DNA from: an uncultured Oscillospiraceae bacterium
GTDB lineage: Bacteria; Bacillota; Clostridia; Oscillospirales; Oscillospiraceae
Assembly (NCBI GenBank): GCA_947626785.1
Contig: CANQTO010000026.1
Span: 1 to 35,496 of the forward strand
Direction of reading: 5' to 3'
DNA: 35,496 nucleotides
A program made the translations under genes and the position numbers. The notes under the pieces are model-generated. The model worked only from the letters and a program-made list of their open reading frames with translations. It did not search any database and was not told the origin of the DNA. Each line of letters begins with the position of its first letter. The stretch's first letter is position 1. Positions 8,607 to 17,941 of this stretch are shown here, in pieces.

Positions 8607-9709
8607 AACCGTATGACTATCTGATCGTGGGCGCGGGGCTTTTCGGCGCAGTGTTTGCCGAGCGGGCCAGGAGCGCAGGAAAGAAATGCCTGGTGGTAGA
8701 CCGGCGGGAGCATATCGCCGGGAACGTGTATACCTACGAGCAGGCCGGCGTCAACGTACATAAATACGGCCCCCATATCTTCCACACCAATGACGCAGAG
8801 GTCTGGGAGTATGTGAACCGCTTCACCCGGTTTTATAACTTCAAACTGGGAACTATCGCCAACTACAAGGGCGAGATCTACTCCCTGCCCTTCAACATGT
8901 ACACCTTCAACCGGATGTGGGGCGTGACCACGCCGGAGGAGGCGGAGGCGAAGATCGCCGCCCAGCGGGAGACCGCGGGCATCACCGAGCCAAAGAACTT
9001 AGAGGAACAGGCCATCTCCCTTGTGGGGACGGATATCTACGAGAAGCTGGTGAAGGGCTACACGGAAAAGCAGTGGGGACGGGACTGCAAGGACCTGCCC
9101 GCCTTCATCATCAAGCGCCTGCCCGTCCGCTTTACCTACGACAATAACTATTTCAACGCTCTCTATCAGGGAATCCCCGTGGGCGGCTATACCCAGATGG
9201 TGGAGAACATGCTGGAAGGCATAGAGGTGCGTTTGGGTGTGGATTACCTGGAGCACAAGGAAGAACTGGACGCACTGGCGGAGAAGGTGGTTTACACCGG
9301 GGCCATCGACGAGTACTTCGGCTACCGGCTGGGGGCACTGGAATACCGCAGGGTGCATTTTGAGACGGAGGAGCTGGACAAACCCAGCTTCCAGGGAAAC
9401 GCGATCGTGAACTACACGGACCGGGAGACGCCCTGGACCCGGATCATCGAGCACAAGTGGTTTGAGCAGGGCAGCGGCGAGCCGAACAAAACGGTGATCA
9501 GCCGGGAATACAGTGAGGAGTGGAAACCGGGGGACGAGCCCTATTATCCGGTGAACGACGAGAAGAATGGAGCGCTGTACTCTCAATACAAGGCGCTGGC
9601 GGAGCAGGAGCAAAACGTTCTCTTCGGCGGCCGCCTGGGGGAGTATAAGTATTACGACATGGATCAGGTGATCCGGGCTGCGCTGGACGCGGCCGCACGG
9701 ACACTGTAA
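8603..9709 (+). CDS. glf: UDP-galactopyranose mutase
   Basis: A 368-aa flavoprotein that converts UDP-Galp to UDP-Galf. It begins DYLIVGAGLFGAVFAERA (FAD-binding motif) and contains DRREHIAGN, NVHKYGPHIFHT, the GYTEKQWG block and, at the C-terminus, VLFGGRLGEYKYYDMDQV. Length is normal. GTG 8603 overlaps the radical SAM stop (GTGA). GC content is still high here; the AT-rich cassette begins just downstream. A partial second glf lies at 20434-20589. Its presence predicts galactofuranose in the glycan. Confidence 0.95.
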   Translation: MKPYDYLIVGAGLFGAVFAERARSAGKKCLVVDRREHIAGNVYTYEQAGVNVHKYGPHIFHTNDAEVWEYVNRFTRFYNFKLGTIANYKGEIYSLPFNMYTFNRMWGVTTPEEAEAKIAAQRETAGITEPKNLEEQAISLVGTDIYEKLVKGYTEKQWGRDCKDLPAFIIKRLPVRFTYDNNYFNALYQGIPVGGYTQMVENMLEGIEVRLGVDYLEHKEELDALAEKVVYTGAIDEYFGYRLGALEYRRVHFETEELDKPSFQGNAIVNYTDRETPWTRIIEHKWFEQGSGEPNKTVISREYSEEWKPGDEPYYPVNDEKNGALYSQYKALAEQEQNVLFGGRLGEYKYYDMDQVIRAALDAAARTL

Positions 9710-9790
9710 CGAGTGTATGTGCCTAAAGTGGGAACAGCAGAGATGTGAAACAAAGTTCTGCTGATTTCATTCCAAGTGGGGGTGAACATC

Positions 9791-11029
9791 ATGGAGAAGA
9801 TTCGCGTTACCGAATATACAGAACGATGGGGAACAGGCGGTGTTGAAGCATACATAGCAAATTTGGTATATGGGCTGGATGCAGAAAAGTTCGATGTTAC
9901 GGTCTTGGCTGCACAGAGAGAATCTGATTTGTATGACGAAAAGGTGTCACACGGCTGCGGAAATAAATCGTCCATTCATATATTGATACCAGAGACCACA
10001 TTTGACCCCATCAGGCGAGTCATGGGGACAGCTCCTCTCTTTACAAAATATATTCAAGACAATCCGTGTGATGTTTTGCATTTACATATCAGCCAAGGTA
10101 TGGCGCTGCGATATGCCAAAATTGCAAAACAAAATGGCGTTAAACTTGTAATAGCGCAGAGCCATAACAGCAGATTTGGCAACAAACATTTCCTAATAAA
10201 ATGGATCGCTCACAAGTACGGAAAATATACATACGAGCCTTATGTGGATATTCGTCTGGCATGTTCTGATAAGGCTGCAAAGTGGTTGTTTACTCAAAAA
10301 GATTTAGAGTCAGTGGCGATTTGCAACTGTTTGGTTGATGTTGATCGATTCCGCTTTTCGGGTTCAGACCGAAAAGCATTGAGAAAAAAATATGAACTGA
10401 CAAATGAGAAAGTGTATTTAACGGTAGGCAGAATACATTATCAGAAGAATCCAAAATTTCTTTTGGAAATTTTCTGTCAGCTCACGAAAATTGACCCGGA
10501 TGGCCGGCTCGTTTGGATCGGCACAGGTGAAGACAGCGATGAGATACATTACCTTGCTGAGCAACGGGGAATATCGACCAAAATCATTTTTGTTGATAGC
10601 ACATTAGAAATCGAAAAATATATGAGTATGGCCGATGCATTTTTGCTCCCATCCCTTTACGAGGGTAACCCGATCGTAGTGACAGAAGCCCAAGCCTCGG
10701 GCTTGCCGTGCTTTTTATCAGATGCGATCACGAAACAGGCAAAAATACTGGCTTCAACGAAGTATATTTCGCTAAAAGAATCATCTGAAGTTTGGGCAAA
10801 GATCATTCACAACTTAAAAGAACCAACTGAAAGTGAACGCATGAGAGCTGCCGAAAAAATAAAGCAAGCTGGCTATGATGTACAGCTTCAAATGAATGAT
10901 ATGGAAAAGATTTACTCAATGGCAGATAATAAGAAGATTACCCCCCCCCGTGAAGTAGTACAAATTGTCGATAATGTAATTCATGTGGACCAATTAATTG
11001 TGTCAAATGAAAGAGGATTGGCCGCATGA
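9791..11029 (+). CDS. Family 4 glycosyltransferase with an internal C9 tract
   Basis: A 412-aa GT-B enzyme: RVTEYTERWGTGGVEAYI at the N-terminus, VLHLHISQG, YLTVGRIHYQKNP starting the donor domain, and LPSLYEGNPIVVTEAQASGLP with the GT4 EX7E-type motif. ATG 9791 is preferred to GTG 9776 because GTGGGGGTGA then serves as ribosome site. This is the first gene of the AT-rich cassette. Codons for ITPPR contain a C9 run (10941-10949). As read, the frame continues 28 codons past the tract to a TGA overlapping the next ATG. With C8 or C10, translation stops within a few codons of the tract. The catalytic core lies before the tract. Confidence 0.88.
   Translation: MEKIRVTEYTERWGTGGVEAYIANLVYGLDAEKFDVTVLAAQRESDLYDEKVSHGCGNKSSIHILIPETTFDPIRRVMGTAPLFTKYIQDNPCDVLHLHISQGMALRYAKIAKQNGVKLVIAQSHNSRFGNKHFLIKWIAHKYGKYTYEPYVDIRLACSDKAAKWLFTQKDLESVAICNCLVDVDRFRFSGSDRKALRKKYELTNEKVYLTVGRIHYQKNPKFLLEIFCQLTKIDPDGRLVWIGTGEDSDEIHYLAEQRGISTKIIFVDSTLEIEKYMSMADAFLLPSLYEGNPIVVTEAQASGLPCFLSDAITKQAKILASTKYISLKESSEVWAKIIHNLKEPTESERMRAAEKIKQAGYDVQLQMNDMEKIYSMADNKKITPPREVVQIVDNVIHVDQLIVSNERGLAA
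10941..10949 (+). repeat. C9 homopolymer in a GT4 gene, candidate phase-variation tract
   Basis: Nine C residues in an otherwise AT-rich gene. With C9 the gene reads on to 11029 and couples to the next gene. C10 gives an immediate TGA (CCG TGA), and C8 gives GTG AAG TAG. Both alternatives remove the last 25 or so residues and end translation roughly 75 nt before the next start codon. Confidence 0.75.
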
Positions 11030-12078
11030 AGAAGTTATTAACTATTTCAATAGCTGCATACAACCAGGAGAAATACATCAAACAAACGCTTGATTCTTTA
11101 ATAGATGAGACGATTATTGACGAATTGGAAATTTTTGTAGTAGACGATGGGGCAAACGATCATACATTGGAGATTGCCCAACAGTATGCGGCAAAATATC
11201 CGCAGTCAATCTTCCCAATCCATAAAGAAAATGGCGGATATGGATCTACAGTAAATTACAGTATCGCTCATATGTCAGGCAAGTATTTTAGAATGCTTGA
11301 CGGTGATGATTGGTATGAAACAAAAGAATTTTGCAACTTCGTTTTAGCCCTTAAAAATACGGACGCAGATGTTGTAATAACCCCATATTATGAGGGAATA
11401 ACAGGCAAAATGAAATGTGTGCGGTGGGATGTCCCATGGGGGGAAACAATACGCATCGAAAGCATGGATGCGAGACAAACCTTTGGTATGTGGGCCATTA
11501 CATATAAATCAGATGTAATAAGAAAGTCCGGAATGGTCCTGCCGCCCATGTTTTATATCGATCAGATTTACAATATCGTACCGTTTGCATACAGTGAAAC
11601 GATCTCTTTTTTAAATCATGCCGTTTATTGTTACCGTACAGGACAAGAAGGGCAAAGTATAAGCCGTGCGGCACGAATCCGACATACATGCGACATTTTG
11701 AATTTGTGTGTGTGGCAATGTGATTTTTATGAAAAACTGAAAAGCAGCTGTGGCAAAAATCTGAATTACATTGCTTCCAGAATCGGCGGCGATGCGTATC
11801 AGTTTTCATTTAATACACTTATTATGTATCCGGTCTCGAAAGATAATCTAAATCGGTTAATTGAGTTTGAGAAGACCATAAGTAGGCTTTCGCCGGATAT
11901 TTATAATAAAGCAAAAGAAGTTGGACGATGGAGATTTTTTATATATTTGCTCAGAAAAACGAACTATCGCCTTTATTGGTTCATGAGATTTGTTCCGGAT
12001 GGATTCCTTTATAAAATCTGGTGGTTGTATAAAAGGCATCGTCTGAACAGCCGGAATACTTTGGAGAAAAGGCATTAG
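11026..12078 (+). CDS. Family 2 glycosyltransferase
   Basis: A 350-aa GT2: LLTISIAAYNQEKYIKQTL, VVDDGANDHT, ENGGYGSTVNY and the DxD motif MLDGDDW. The variant SIAAYN and GSTVNYSI segments match the gene at 13335, so the two are paralogues within the cassette, presumably adding different sugars or linkages. It overlaps the GT4 gene by 4 nt (ATGA), so its translation probably depends on reading through the C9 tract of that gene. Confidence 0.87.
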   Translation: MKKLLTISIAAYNQEKYIKQTLDSLIDETIIDELEIFVVDDGANDHTLEIAQQYAAKYPQSIFPIHKENGGYGSTVNYSIAHMSGKYFRMLDGDDWYETKEFCNFVLALKNTDADVVITPYYEGITGKMKCVRWDVPWGETIRIESMDARQTFGMWAITYKSDVIRKSGMVLPPMFYIDQIYNIVPFAYSETISFLNHAVYCYRTGQEGQSISRAARIRHTCDILNLCVWQCDFYEKLKSSCGKNLNYIASRIGGDAYQFSFNTLIMYPVSKDNLNRLIEFEKTISRLSPDIYNKAKEVGRWRFFIYLLRKTNYRLYWFMRFVPDGFLYKIWWLYKRHRLNSRNTLEKRH

Positions 12079-12101
12079 CAGTAGTAAAGGAGTGGGGCAA
12101 C

Positions 12102-13298
12102 ATGAATCTCCTGTTTGTAAGTATGTCTGCCAGGATTGTTTTGGATGAAAATGGAAAAGCATATTTAAATTGGCATATGAATCGCAATATTATTGAGCGC
12201 TATGCCCAAATATGTGATTCACTGACGCTTTTTGCACGTGACAGCAGTATACGTGTTTCCTCCGTTGAAGCGGCAAATAAGTACAATCCGTACCCATATG
12301 ATCTTTCAAAGTTGATTGTTGGCATGCATCCTTATTCACCGGTGACGAATTTTTTTAACATAGGAAAACGGAAAAAATTGCTTAATCAATTGGAAACAGC
12401 AATTCGTGAGGCTGATCGGGTAATTATTTCAGAGGCGAGTGAATTTTATGCCCATTATGCAATACCAATGTGTCAAAAATATAATAAGCCGTATATGCTT
12501 TTTTCTGGCGGATTTTGTTTTGAAACCTTCTGGAGCCATCGAAACCCGGCAGGAAAACTATTTGCACCGTTTGAGGAATTGAGCGCTAAAAGAAATATTG
12601 CCAAAGCGCCTTTTGTGATTTATGTGACAGATTATGCTCTTCAAAACCGTTATCCCTGCCAAGGAAAATGGATCGGTTGTTCCGATGTTGAAGTGAGCAA
12701 TCTGGATTCCGCTTTGCTTAAAAAACGTATCTCAATGATGTCGGAAAAGTTTTCAAAGGATAAATTTAAAATTGTATTGGGAACAGCCGCAGGCTTAGAG
12801 GAAGCCAGAAAAGGTCAGAAGTATGTGATTCGGGCCTTGGCATTGTTGAAGGAAAGGGGAATCAATTGGCTGGAATATCAATTAATTGGTTCAGGCAGCG
12901 CAGAATCATTAATGAAAGAAGCACAGAAGTATGGGGTGAAAGACCAGGTAAAAATTTTGGGAACCAAACCCCATGATGAAGTATATCAATGGCTGGATGA
13001 CATTGATCTTTATATTCAGCCAAGTTTTAGCGAGGGACTTTGCCGGTCTGTCGTGGAAGCAATGAGCAGGGCATGTCCAGTGACCTGTTCCGATGCTGGA
13101 GGAAATTTAGAACTATGCAATAAAAGATATTCTTTTAAGGCGGGAAATGTAAAGCAGATTGCAAACTGTATTCAAAATATGCTGACGTTGGAGATTATGA
13201 AGAATGAGGCAATCAGAAGTTTCGAGAAAGCAAAACATTATGATCAAAAGCGACTTGATGAGATACGCCAAGGCTTTTTGAAAGAGTTTATGCAATGA
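12102..13298 (+). CDS. Family 4 glycosyltransferase
   Basis: A 398-aa GT-B protein. The C-terminal half has KIVLGTAAGLEEARKGQKYVI, YQLIGSGS, VKILGTKPHDEVYQWL and YIQPSFSEGLCRSVVEAMSRACP, the last carrying the GT4 EX7E-type donor-binding motif. The N-terminal acceptor domain begins NLLFVSMSARI. ATG 12102 has AAAGGAG 9 nt upstream. AT-rich composition matches its neighbours. Donor sugar unknown. Confidence 0.87.
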   Translation: MNLLFVSMSARIVLDENGKAYLNWHMNRNIIERYAQICDSLTLFARDSSIRVSSVEAANKYNPYPYDLSKLIVGMHPYSPVTNFFNIGKRKKLLNQLETAIREADRVIISEASEFYAHYAIPMCQKYNKPYMLFSGGFCFETFWSHRNPAGKLFAPFEELSAKRNIAKAPFVIYVTDYALQNRYPCQGKWIGCSDVEVSNLDSALLKKRISMMSEKFSKDKFKIVLGTAAGLEEARKGQKYVIRALALLKERGINWLEYQLIGSGSAESLMKEAQKYGVKDQVKILGTKPHDEVYQWLDDIDLYIQPSFSEGLCRSVVEAMSRACPVTCSDAGGNLELCNKRYSFKAGNVKQIANCIQNMLTLEIMKNEAIRSFEKAKHYDQKRLDEIRQGFLKEFMQ

Positions 13299-13334
13299 AA
13301 AAACTGTTATGAGATACTTTATGACAAGTAGGTA

Positions 13335-14330
13335 ATGGATAATATGTGTAAGTTGTTGACTATATCGATCGCTGCCTATAATGCAGAAGATTATATTGCA
13401 AAAGCTATAGAATCTTTGATCCTTCCTGATGATTGGATGGAACGACTGGATGTTATTGTAGTTAATGATGGCTCAACGGATCATACGGCATCTATCGTGG
13501 AAAAATATGTTGTCCAGTACCCGGGATCTATTCGCCTAATCAATAAACAGAATAGAGGACTTGGGTCTACATACAATACTTCATCAAAACTTGCGAAAGG
13601 AAAGTATTTTAGACTACTTGATGCCGATGATTGGTACTGTACCGACAATCTTATTGGTTATTTAAAATACTTGATGAATATCGATGCGGATTTGATTTTG
13701 TCACCTTATAAGGAAATCTATAAAAAACCTAAACAAGAAAAGATCATTGACCGCTGGAGTTACCTGCATCAGAATAATCATGATATATGGGAGAGTTCAC
13801 CCCCTGATTTTTCACCTGCAATGCATGAGCTTGCGATACGAACAGCATGTATGCTTCCGGAAGGTTTTCATGTGAGTGAACACTGTTACTACGTTGATAA
13901 CGAATATGTGTTTCAATGCTTGGTACGGGCAAAGACATTAGCATTTTATTCTCAGCCTATTTATTGCTATTTGCTTGGCCGGGCAGGACAGAGCATGAGT
14001 CTGGAAGGAACGAGAAAGCATTACCGGGATATCGTACGTGTTTCAGAAAGCATATATGAGTACTGCGAGAGAATTGGGTTGGAATCACTTTCCGAGTGGG
14101 CGCAAAGAAGCGTACTGAGTATAACGCATAATACATATAATATCTTTTTCCTGCTTGACAAGCCGAGAATCCACAAAAGAGAGTTGATTGAGTGGAATAA
14201 GCATATACTTGAGGATTATCCTAACATTTATTCCCTCACAATGCGTGATTGGAAGGTGAAACTCCTAAGGCGCATGCAGTTCTCCTTTTTCTGCCCTTAT
14301 TGTCTACTAAAGCAGTTAAAAATCAGATAA
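13335..14330 (+). CDS. Family 2 glycosyltransferase
   Basis: A 331-aa GT2: LLTISIAAYNAEDYIAKAI, VVNDGSTDHT, NRGLGSTYNTSS and the DxD motif LLDADDW. Closely similar in design to the gene at 11026, suggesting duplication and divergence. The start is ATG 13335 or ATG 13344; the Shine-Dalgarno-like AGTAGGT at 13327-13333 is only 1 nt from the first and 10 nt from the second, so 13344 is quite possible. Confidence 0.86.
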   Translation: MDNMCKLLTISIAAYNAEDYIAKAIESLILPDDWMERLDVIVVNDGSTDHTASIVEKYVVQYPGSIRLINKQNRGLGSTYNTSSKLAKGKYFRLLDADDWYCTDNLIGYLKYLMNIDADLILSPYKEIYKKPKQEKIIDRWSYLHQNNHDIWESSPPDFSPAMHELAIRTACMLPEGFHVSEHCYYVDNEYVFQCLVRAKTLAFYSQPIYCYLLGRAGQSMSLEGTRKHYRDIVRVSESIYEYCERIGLESLSEWAQRSVLSITHNTYNIFFLLDKPRIHKRELIEWNKHILEDYPNIYSLTMRDWKVKLLRRMQFSFFCPYCLLKQLKIR

Positions 14331-14362
14331 TTTGAAGCTCCGTTGAAAGGAAACATAATGAT

Positions 14363-15461
14363 ATGATAAAACTTTCCATTATCGTCCCGATTTATAATGT
14401 GGAGGAGTATCTGCGCAAATGCTTGGACAGCTTAATGGCGCAGACATACAGCAATCTTGAGATAATTCTGATAGACGATGGATCGCCGGATAACTGCGGT
14501 GTGATTTGTGATGAGTATAAAGAGCGAGATTCCAGGTTTGTGGTGATTCATAAACCGAACGGGGGCTTGAGTACCGCTTGGAACTGTGGCCTTGACCGGG
14601 CAACAGGCGATTATCTTACTTTTGTTGATTCAGATGATTGGGTCGATGTGGATTACTTTGAACAGATAGTGAAATCTATTGGAGATAGAGAATTTGATTT
14701 ATTTATGACTTGCGGTCATGTTATTGAAACCTCAGATGGGGGACACCATGAGGTACATACATTTGATCAGCCGTTTATTGTCCAAGAACGTAACGAGAAA
14801 AATGAGCTTTTAGTGCGGACATTGGTCAGAACACATGCTGCAAATGGGGAATTATACCAAAATTTTGGCGTAGTATGGGATAAGATATACCGCACAGCTT
14901 TTATCAGGGACCAGGGTTTTCGGTTTACATCATCGCTGGTTACAAAATGCTCATGGATAGATTCATTGTTTGTATTTCAGGCAATTGATCAAGCCGGTAT
15001 CATTTTAGGAGGAAATGTGATCGGCTATCATTATCGTATGGTAGATTTTTCCCAAACAAGAAAATATAATCCCTATCTCCCCACAGCGTATGAGGCATAT
15101 TTTGACGAGTTAAACAGTTATATCCAAAACAATGTACTAGTTGATAAATGCCAGGGGGGGGGTATTTTGCCGGCGGCTGCGTCAGGCCATTCAGCAGAAG
15201 ACGCTTATTAGTATTTCTGACTGTATGCAATGGTGCTGGTTCCATCCGCAGAACCCAAAAGATAAGACGGCGCTGGCCCGGGAGATTTGTCAGGTTAAGA
15301 AACAGGGGTGTTATCACGCGGCAATTTATAATCCAGATAATAAGTTTATTTTTAAAAGATATCTGTTGCTTAAGATGGCATGCCGAATCCCCGGTGTTTG
15401 GCCGTTAGAGCTGTTAGAAAAAGCAAATAGAATAAGAAAGAAAATGAAACAGGTTTATTAA
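14363..15461 (+). pseudogene. Family 2 glycosyltransferase, frameshifted at a G9 tract (probably phase-variable, OFF as read)
   Basis: The N-terminal part is a normal GT2: LSIIVPIYNVEEYLRKCLDS, LIDDGSPDNCG, NGGLSTAWNCGL and FVDSDDW. After VDKCQGGG the frame runs through the G9 tract (15154-15162) into 16 unrelated residues and a stop at 15211. The downstream frame, from the tract to 15461, encodes a coherent tail (QAIQQKTLISIS, WFHPQNPKDKTALAREI, and a lysine-rich end). Removing one G joins the two parts into a 365-aa protein, the same size as neighbouring GT2 enzymes (331-367 aa). The paralogue at 15631 shares the same N-terminal sequence. A fixed frameshift or a homopolymer sequencing error are the alternatives. 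Confidence 0.82.
15154..15162 (+). repeat. G9 homopolymer, candidate ON/OFF switch in a GT2 gene
   Basis: Nine G residues in an AT-rich gene. G9 gives early termination at 15211, G8 restores a 365-aa reading frame to 15461, and G10 opens a third frame ending at 15408 that looks non-coding. Confidence 0.82.
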
Positions 15462-15630
15462 TTTGTTGAAATGCTGAAGAGAGGTACTGCTATTTGGAAG
15501 AAACACAATCGATATTTGTCAAAACAGCAAATTATATTGAGTATGCTCTATGTTTTCTTGGGTTTGACCGGTAAAAGTATTACATTGGGCTAAACAGAAA
15601 CAGAGTATGTAAGAATAGGGCGGTTATTCT
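15462..15630 (+). other. Spacer with a possible gene remnant
   Basis: This stretch is AT-rich with no strong gene. A TTG at 15495 preceded by GAGAGG opens a frame of 26 codons (MEETQSIFVKTAN...FLGFDR) ending in TAA. It could be a short peptide or the start of a lost gene. No promoter or terminator is convincing here. Confidence 0.25.
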
Positions 15631-16734
15631 ATGAATGAACGAGTTTCCATTATCGTTCCAATTTATAATGTAGAACAATACATTCGCCAATGTTTAGATA
15701 GTATTATTCATCAAAGCTATCAGAACATTGAAATTATCTTGATAGACGACGGTTCGCCTGACTGTTGTGGTGCTATCTGTGATAAGTATGCAGCGATTGA
15801 CAAGCGTATCAAAGTAATCCATAGGGAAAATGCTGGAGTTAGTGTTGCCCGAAATGAGGGAATGGAACGCGCTACAGGTGAATGGATTATGTTTGTCGAT
15901 CCGGATGACTGGCTGGAATTGGATTGCTGTGAAAAGGCTATCCAGGCGGCCCAAATTAGCGGTTGCGATATTGTCTATTTTCAGCGGGATGAAAGAGACA
16001 ATGATGGCTCTTTAGTTCAGATCTATCCTGAACGGCCTACTGGCTTCTTAAATGAAAAAGAGTTAAGGAATATTCAATTTTATATCTGTACAGGAGATGC
16101 GGAATCGGCTGGATTTGAAAGTGCAACTCCATGGGGAAAGCTGTACCGAAGGACTTTCCTCATGGAGCATAAATGTCGATTCCCTGTTGGAATAAGGAAA
16201 AGGCAAGATGTTATTTTCAATCTGGAGTGTTTAACAAATTTAAAATCAGCATATTATCTTGACTATACTGGGTATCACTATAGGAATAATAATAAATCAA
16301 TTTGCCATAAGTACAATCCGGATATGCTTTTTATTATGACTGATTTTCTAAAAGAATTAAATCGATTTATTACGGAAAAATTCGATCGTGATATGAAATA
16401 TGAAAAAGCGTATGGAAAGCATATTTTGATTTGTATAAAGGAGATAGAAAATGTTTATTATTTCCACCCATCACATTTTGTGACGTTGTACACTTATAAA
16501 AATGATATAAAATACCTTTTTGATTCTGTTAATGCAGACTACTTTCTTAGCAAATGTAAAGTTGCCGATATGCGAACGAGTGGAGAACGTGTCAGTTTTT
16601 ATCTCCTAAGCAGACACCATTGGTCTACTTATTACTGCCTGAAATATATAAAACGAAAGGTTTCATGCAGCCATTATTTGAAAGGAAATAAAGAAGAATA
16701 TGATTCAGAAGCGAATAATCCATCCTGTGGTTAG
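15631..16734 (+). CDS. Family 2 glycosyltransferase
   Basis: A 367-aa GT2: VSIIVPIYNVEQYIRQCLDS, LIDDGSPDCCG, NAGVSVARNEGM and DxD as FVDPDDW. It is the intact relative of the frameshifted gene just upstream and may compete with or replace it. The last 35 nt overlap the start of the polymerase gene, suggesting coupled translation. The Lys/Arg-rich C-terminus is typical of GT2 enzymes acting at the membrane. Confidence 0.88.
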   Translation: MNERVSIIVPIYNVEQYIRQCLDSIIHQSYQNIEIILIDDGSPDCCGAICDKYAAIDKRIKVIHRENAGVSVARNEGMERATGEWIMFVDPDDWLELDCCEKAIQAAQISGCDIVYFQRDERDNDGSLVQIYPERPTGFLNEKELRNIQFYICTGDAESAGFESATPWGKLYRRTFLMEHKCRFPVGIRKRQDVIFNLECLTNLKSAYYLDYTGYHYRNNNKSICHKYNPDMLFIMTDFLKELNRFITEKFDRDMKYEKAYGKHILICIKEIENVYYFHPSHFVTLYTYKNDIKYLFDSVNADYFLSKCKVADMRTSGERVSFYLLSRHHWSTYYCLKYIKRKVSCSHYLKGNKEEYDSEANNPSCG

Positions 16735-17929
16735 ACGAATCAATAAAAAGAACTTTACATATGCTGCTATGGGTTTTGTTTTTGCTGCGGTGGAAATGAA
16801 TATTACATCATTATCCTATTATTTTCCCATCTACCGTCGGCTTTTTGTTTACGGAATAATGCCAACATATTTTGTGTTATTGGTGATTTTATTGCCTTTC
16901 CGAAAGAATCATATAAAGACAATTAGTTTAATTCAATTAGGATTATTATTGACAGTATGTACCTTTGGTATTATAACTTCAGTGTTTAATGAAAACAGGT
17001 TTAGTCAATCTTTAGCGTGGATGGTGTCCCTACTATTGATCCCTGTTTTTTTTATAACGTTTGAATCGAAATTACCTTTAGAAGCGGTAAAAGGAATTTC
17101 TGTATATTGCAGAATTATTCTGGTGGCATATCTAATTTCTGTTGTGCTATTTCGTAAGGAAGGAATGTATTTACCAGAAGGAGGTGATGGTGCCCGTAAT
17201 TATTATTTTTTAGGACATGTCAATTCTTCTATCAAGCTGGTACTTCCCGCAGTGACAGTTTTCGCAATTGTAGATATCTGGGAAAAAGGAAAAATCCGCT
17301 TCTTTACATGGATTTTAACCATTGCCACACTTGCTATCCAGTTTTATACTGAATCTTATATTGCAGCTTTTGGTATGTGTATTTATGTATTTGTTCTTCT
17401 TCTTTTTCCTAGAAAAGGTGGGCTTGTTGATCGACTCCCAAAATGGAGTCCATTGGCATTATCAGGCCTGGTCTTCTTGATTATTGTCGCCGTACGGTCG
17501 CTCTTTCACTCGGTAGTACAGTTTGGGTCTATATTTGGACGTAGCATGTCTATTGTAAACAGGGGCATTATATGGGATATGGGATTTTCTGCAATAGAAA
17601 AGAATATTTATGGCTATGGCCCTTTCTGCGATTATAGCAGATTAATAAGGATTGGAAGGTATTTTCCAAGCAGTGCGCATAACCTATATCTTGATGCAGC
17701 AATTCAGATTGGTGTTATCGGCTCTACTTTTTTTATTGTACTGTTATTCTTACTTATAATAAAAATGCCCTCCTGGAAGAAATGGCCAGTAATTCCAGCC
17801 GCACTCTTTTCCTACTCTGTTATGTGGAATTTTGAACCGTACTTTGTGGATCTGTATCTTCAATGCACTTTATTACTACTTTTTTTGATGTTTCACTTAC
17901 CGCAGAAGATGGAAAAGGGTTTGATGTAG
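16700..17929 (+). CDS. wzy: Wzy-type O-antigen/capsule polymerase (integral membrane)
   Basis: A 409-aa protein with about ten to twelve hydrophobic segments and a large external loop. The stretch IYGYGPFCDYS...SSAHNLYLDAAIQIGVIG matches the conserved region of O-antigen polymerase/ligase proteins, where the His in SSAHN is typical. It would polymerise undecaprenyl-linked repeat units on the outer membrane face. It starts at ATG 16700 with AAAGGA upstream, overlapping the GT2 by 35 nt. It contains a T8 run (17046-17053), unremarkable in AT-rich membrane-protein DNA. Sequence variability makes subfamily assignment impossible. Confidence 0.83.
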   Translation: MIQKRIIHPVVRRINKKNFTYAAMGFVFAAVEMNITSLSYYFPIYRRLFVYGIMPTYFVLLVILLPFRKNHIKTISLIQLGLLLTVCTFGIITSVFNENRFSQSLAWMVSLLLIPVFFITFESKLPLEAVKGISVYCRIILVAYLISVVLFRKEGMYLPEGGDGARNYYFLGHVNSSIKLVLPAVTVFAIVDIWEKGKIRFFTWILTIATLAIQFYTESYIAAFGMCIYVFVLLLFPRKGGLVDRLPKWSPLALSGLVFLIIVAVRSLFHSVVQFGSIFGRSMSIVNRGIIWDMGFSAIEKNIYGYGPFCDYSRLIRIGRYFPSSAHNLYLDAAIQIGVIGSTFFIVLLFLLIIKMPSWKKWPVIPAALFSYSVMWNFEPYFVDLYLQCTLLLLFLMFHLPQKMEKGLM

Positions 17930-17941
17930 GAGAATATGAAT

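Noticed and set aside
9701-9762. Small hairpins between glf and the first cassette gene (ACACT/AGTGT and CAGCAGA/TCTGCTG)
   Set aside because: Stems of 5-7 bp are common by chance and no T-tract or promoter accompanies them.
17046-17053. T8 run in the polymerase gene as another phase-variation tract
   Set aside because: A/T runs of this length are expected in AT-rich membrane-protein genes and the frame is intact; only the G/C tracts stand out.
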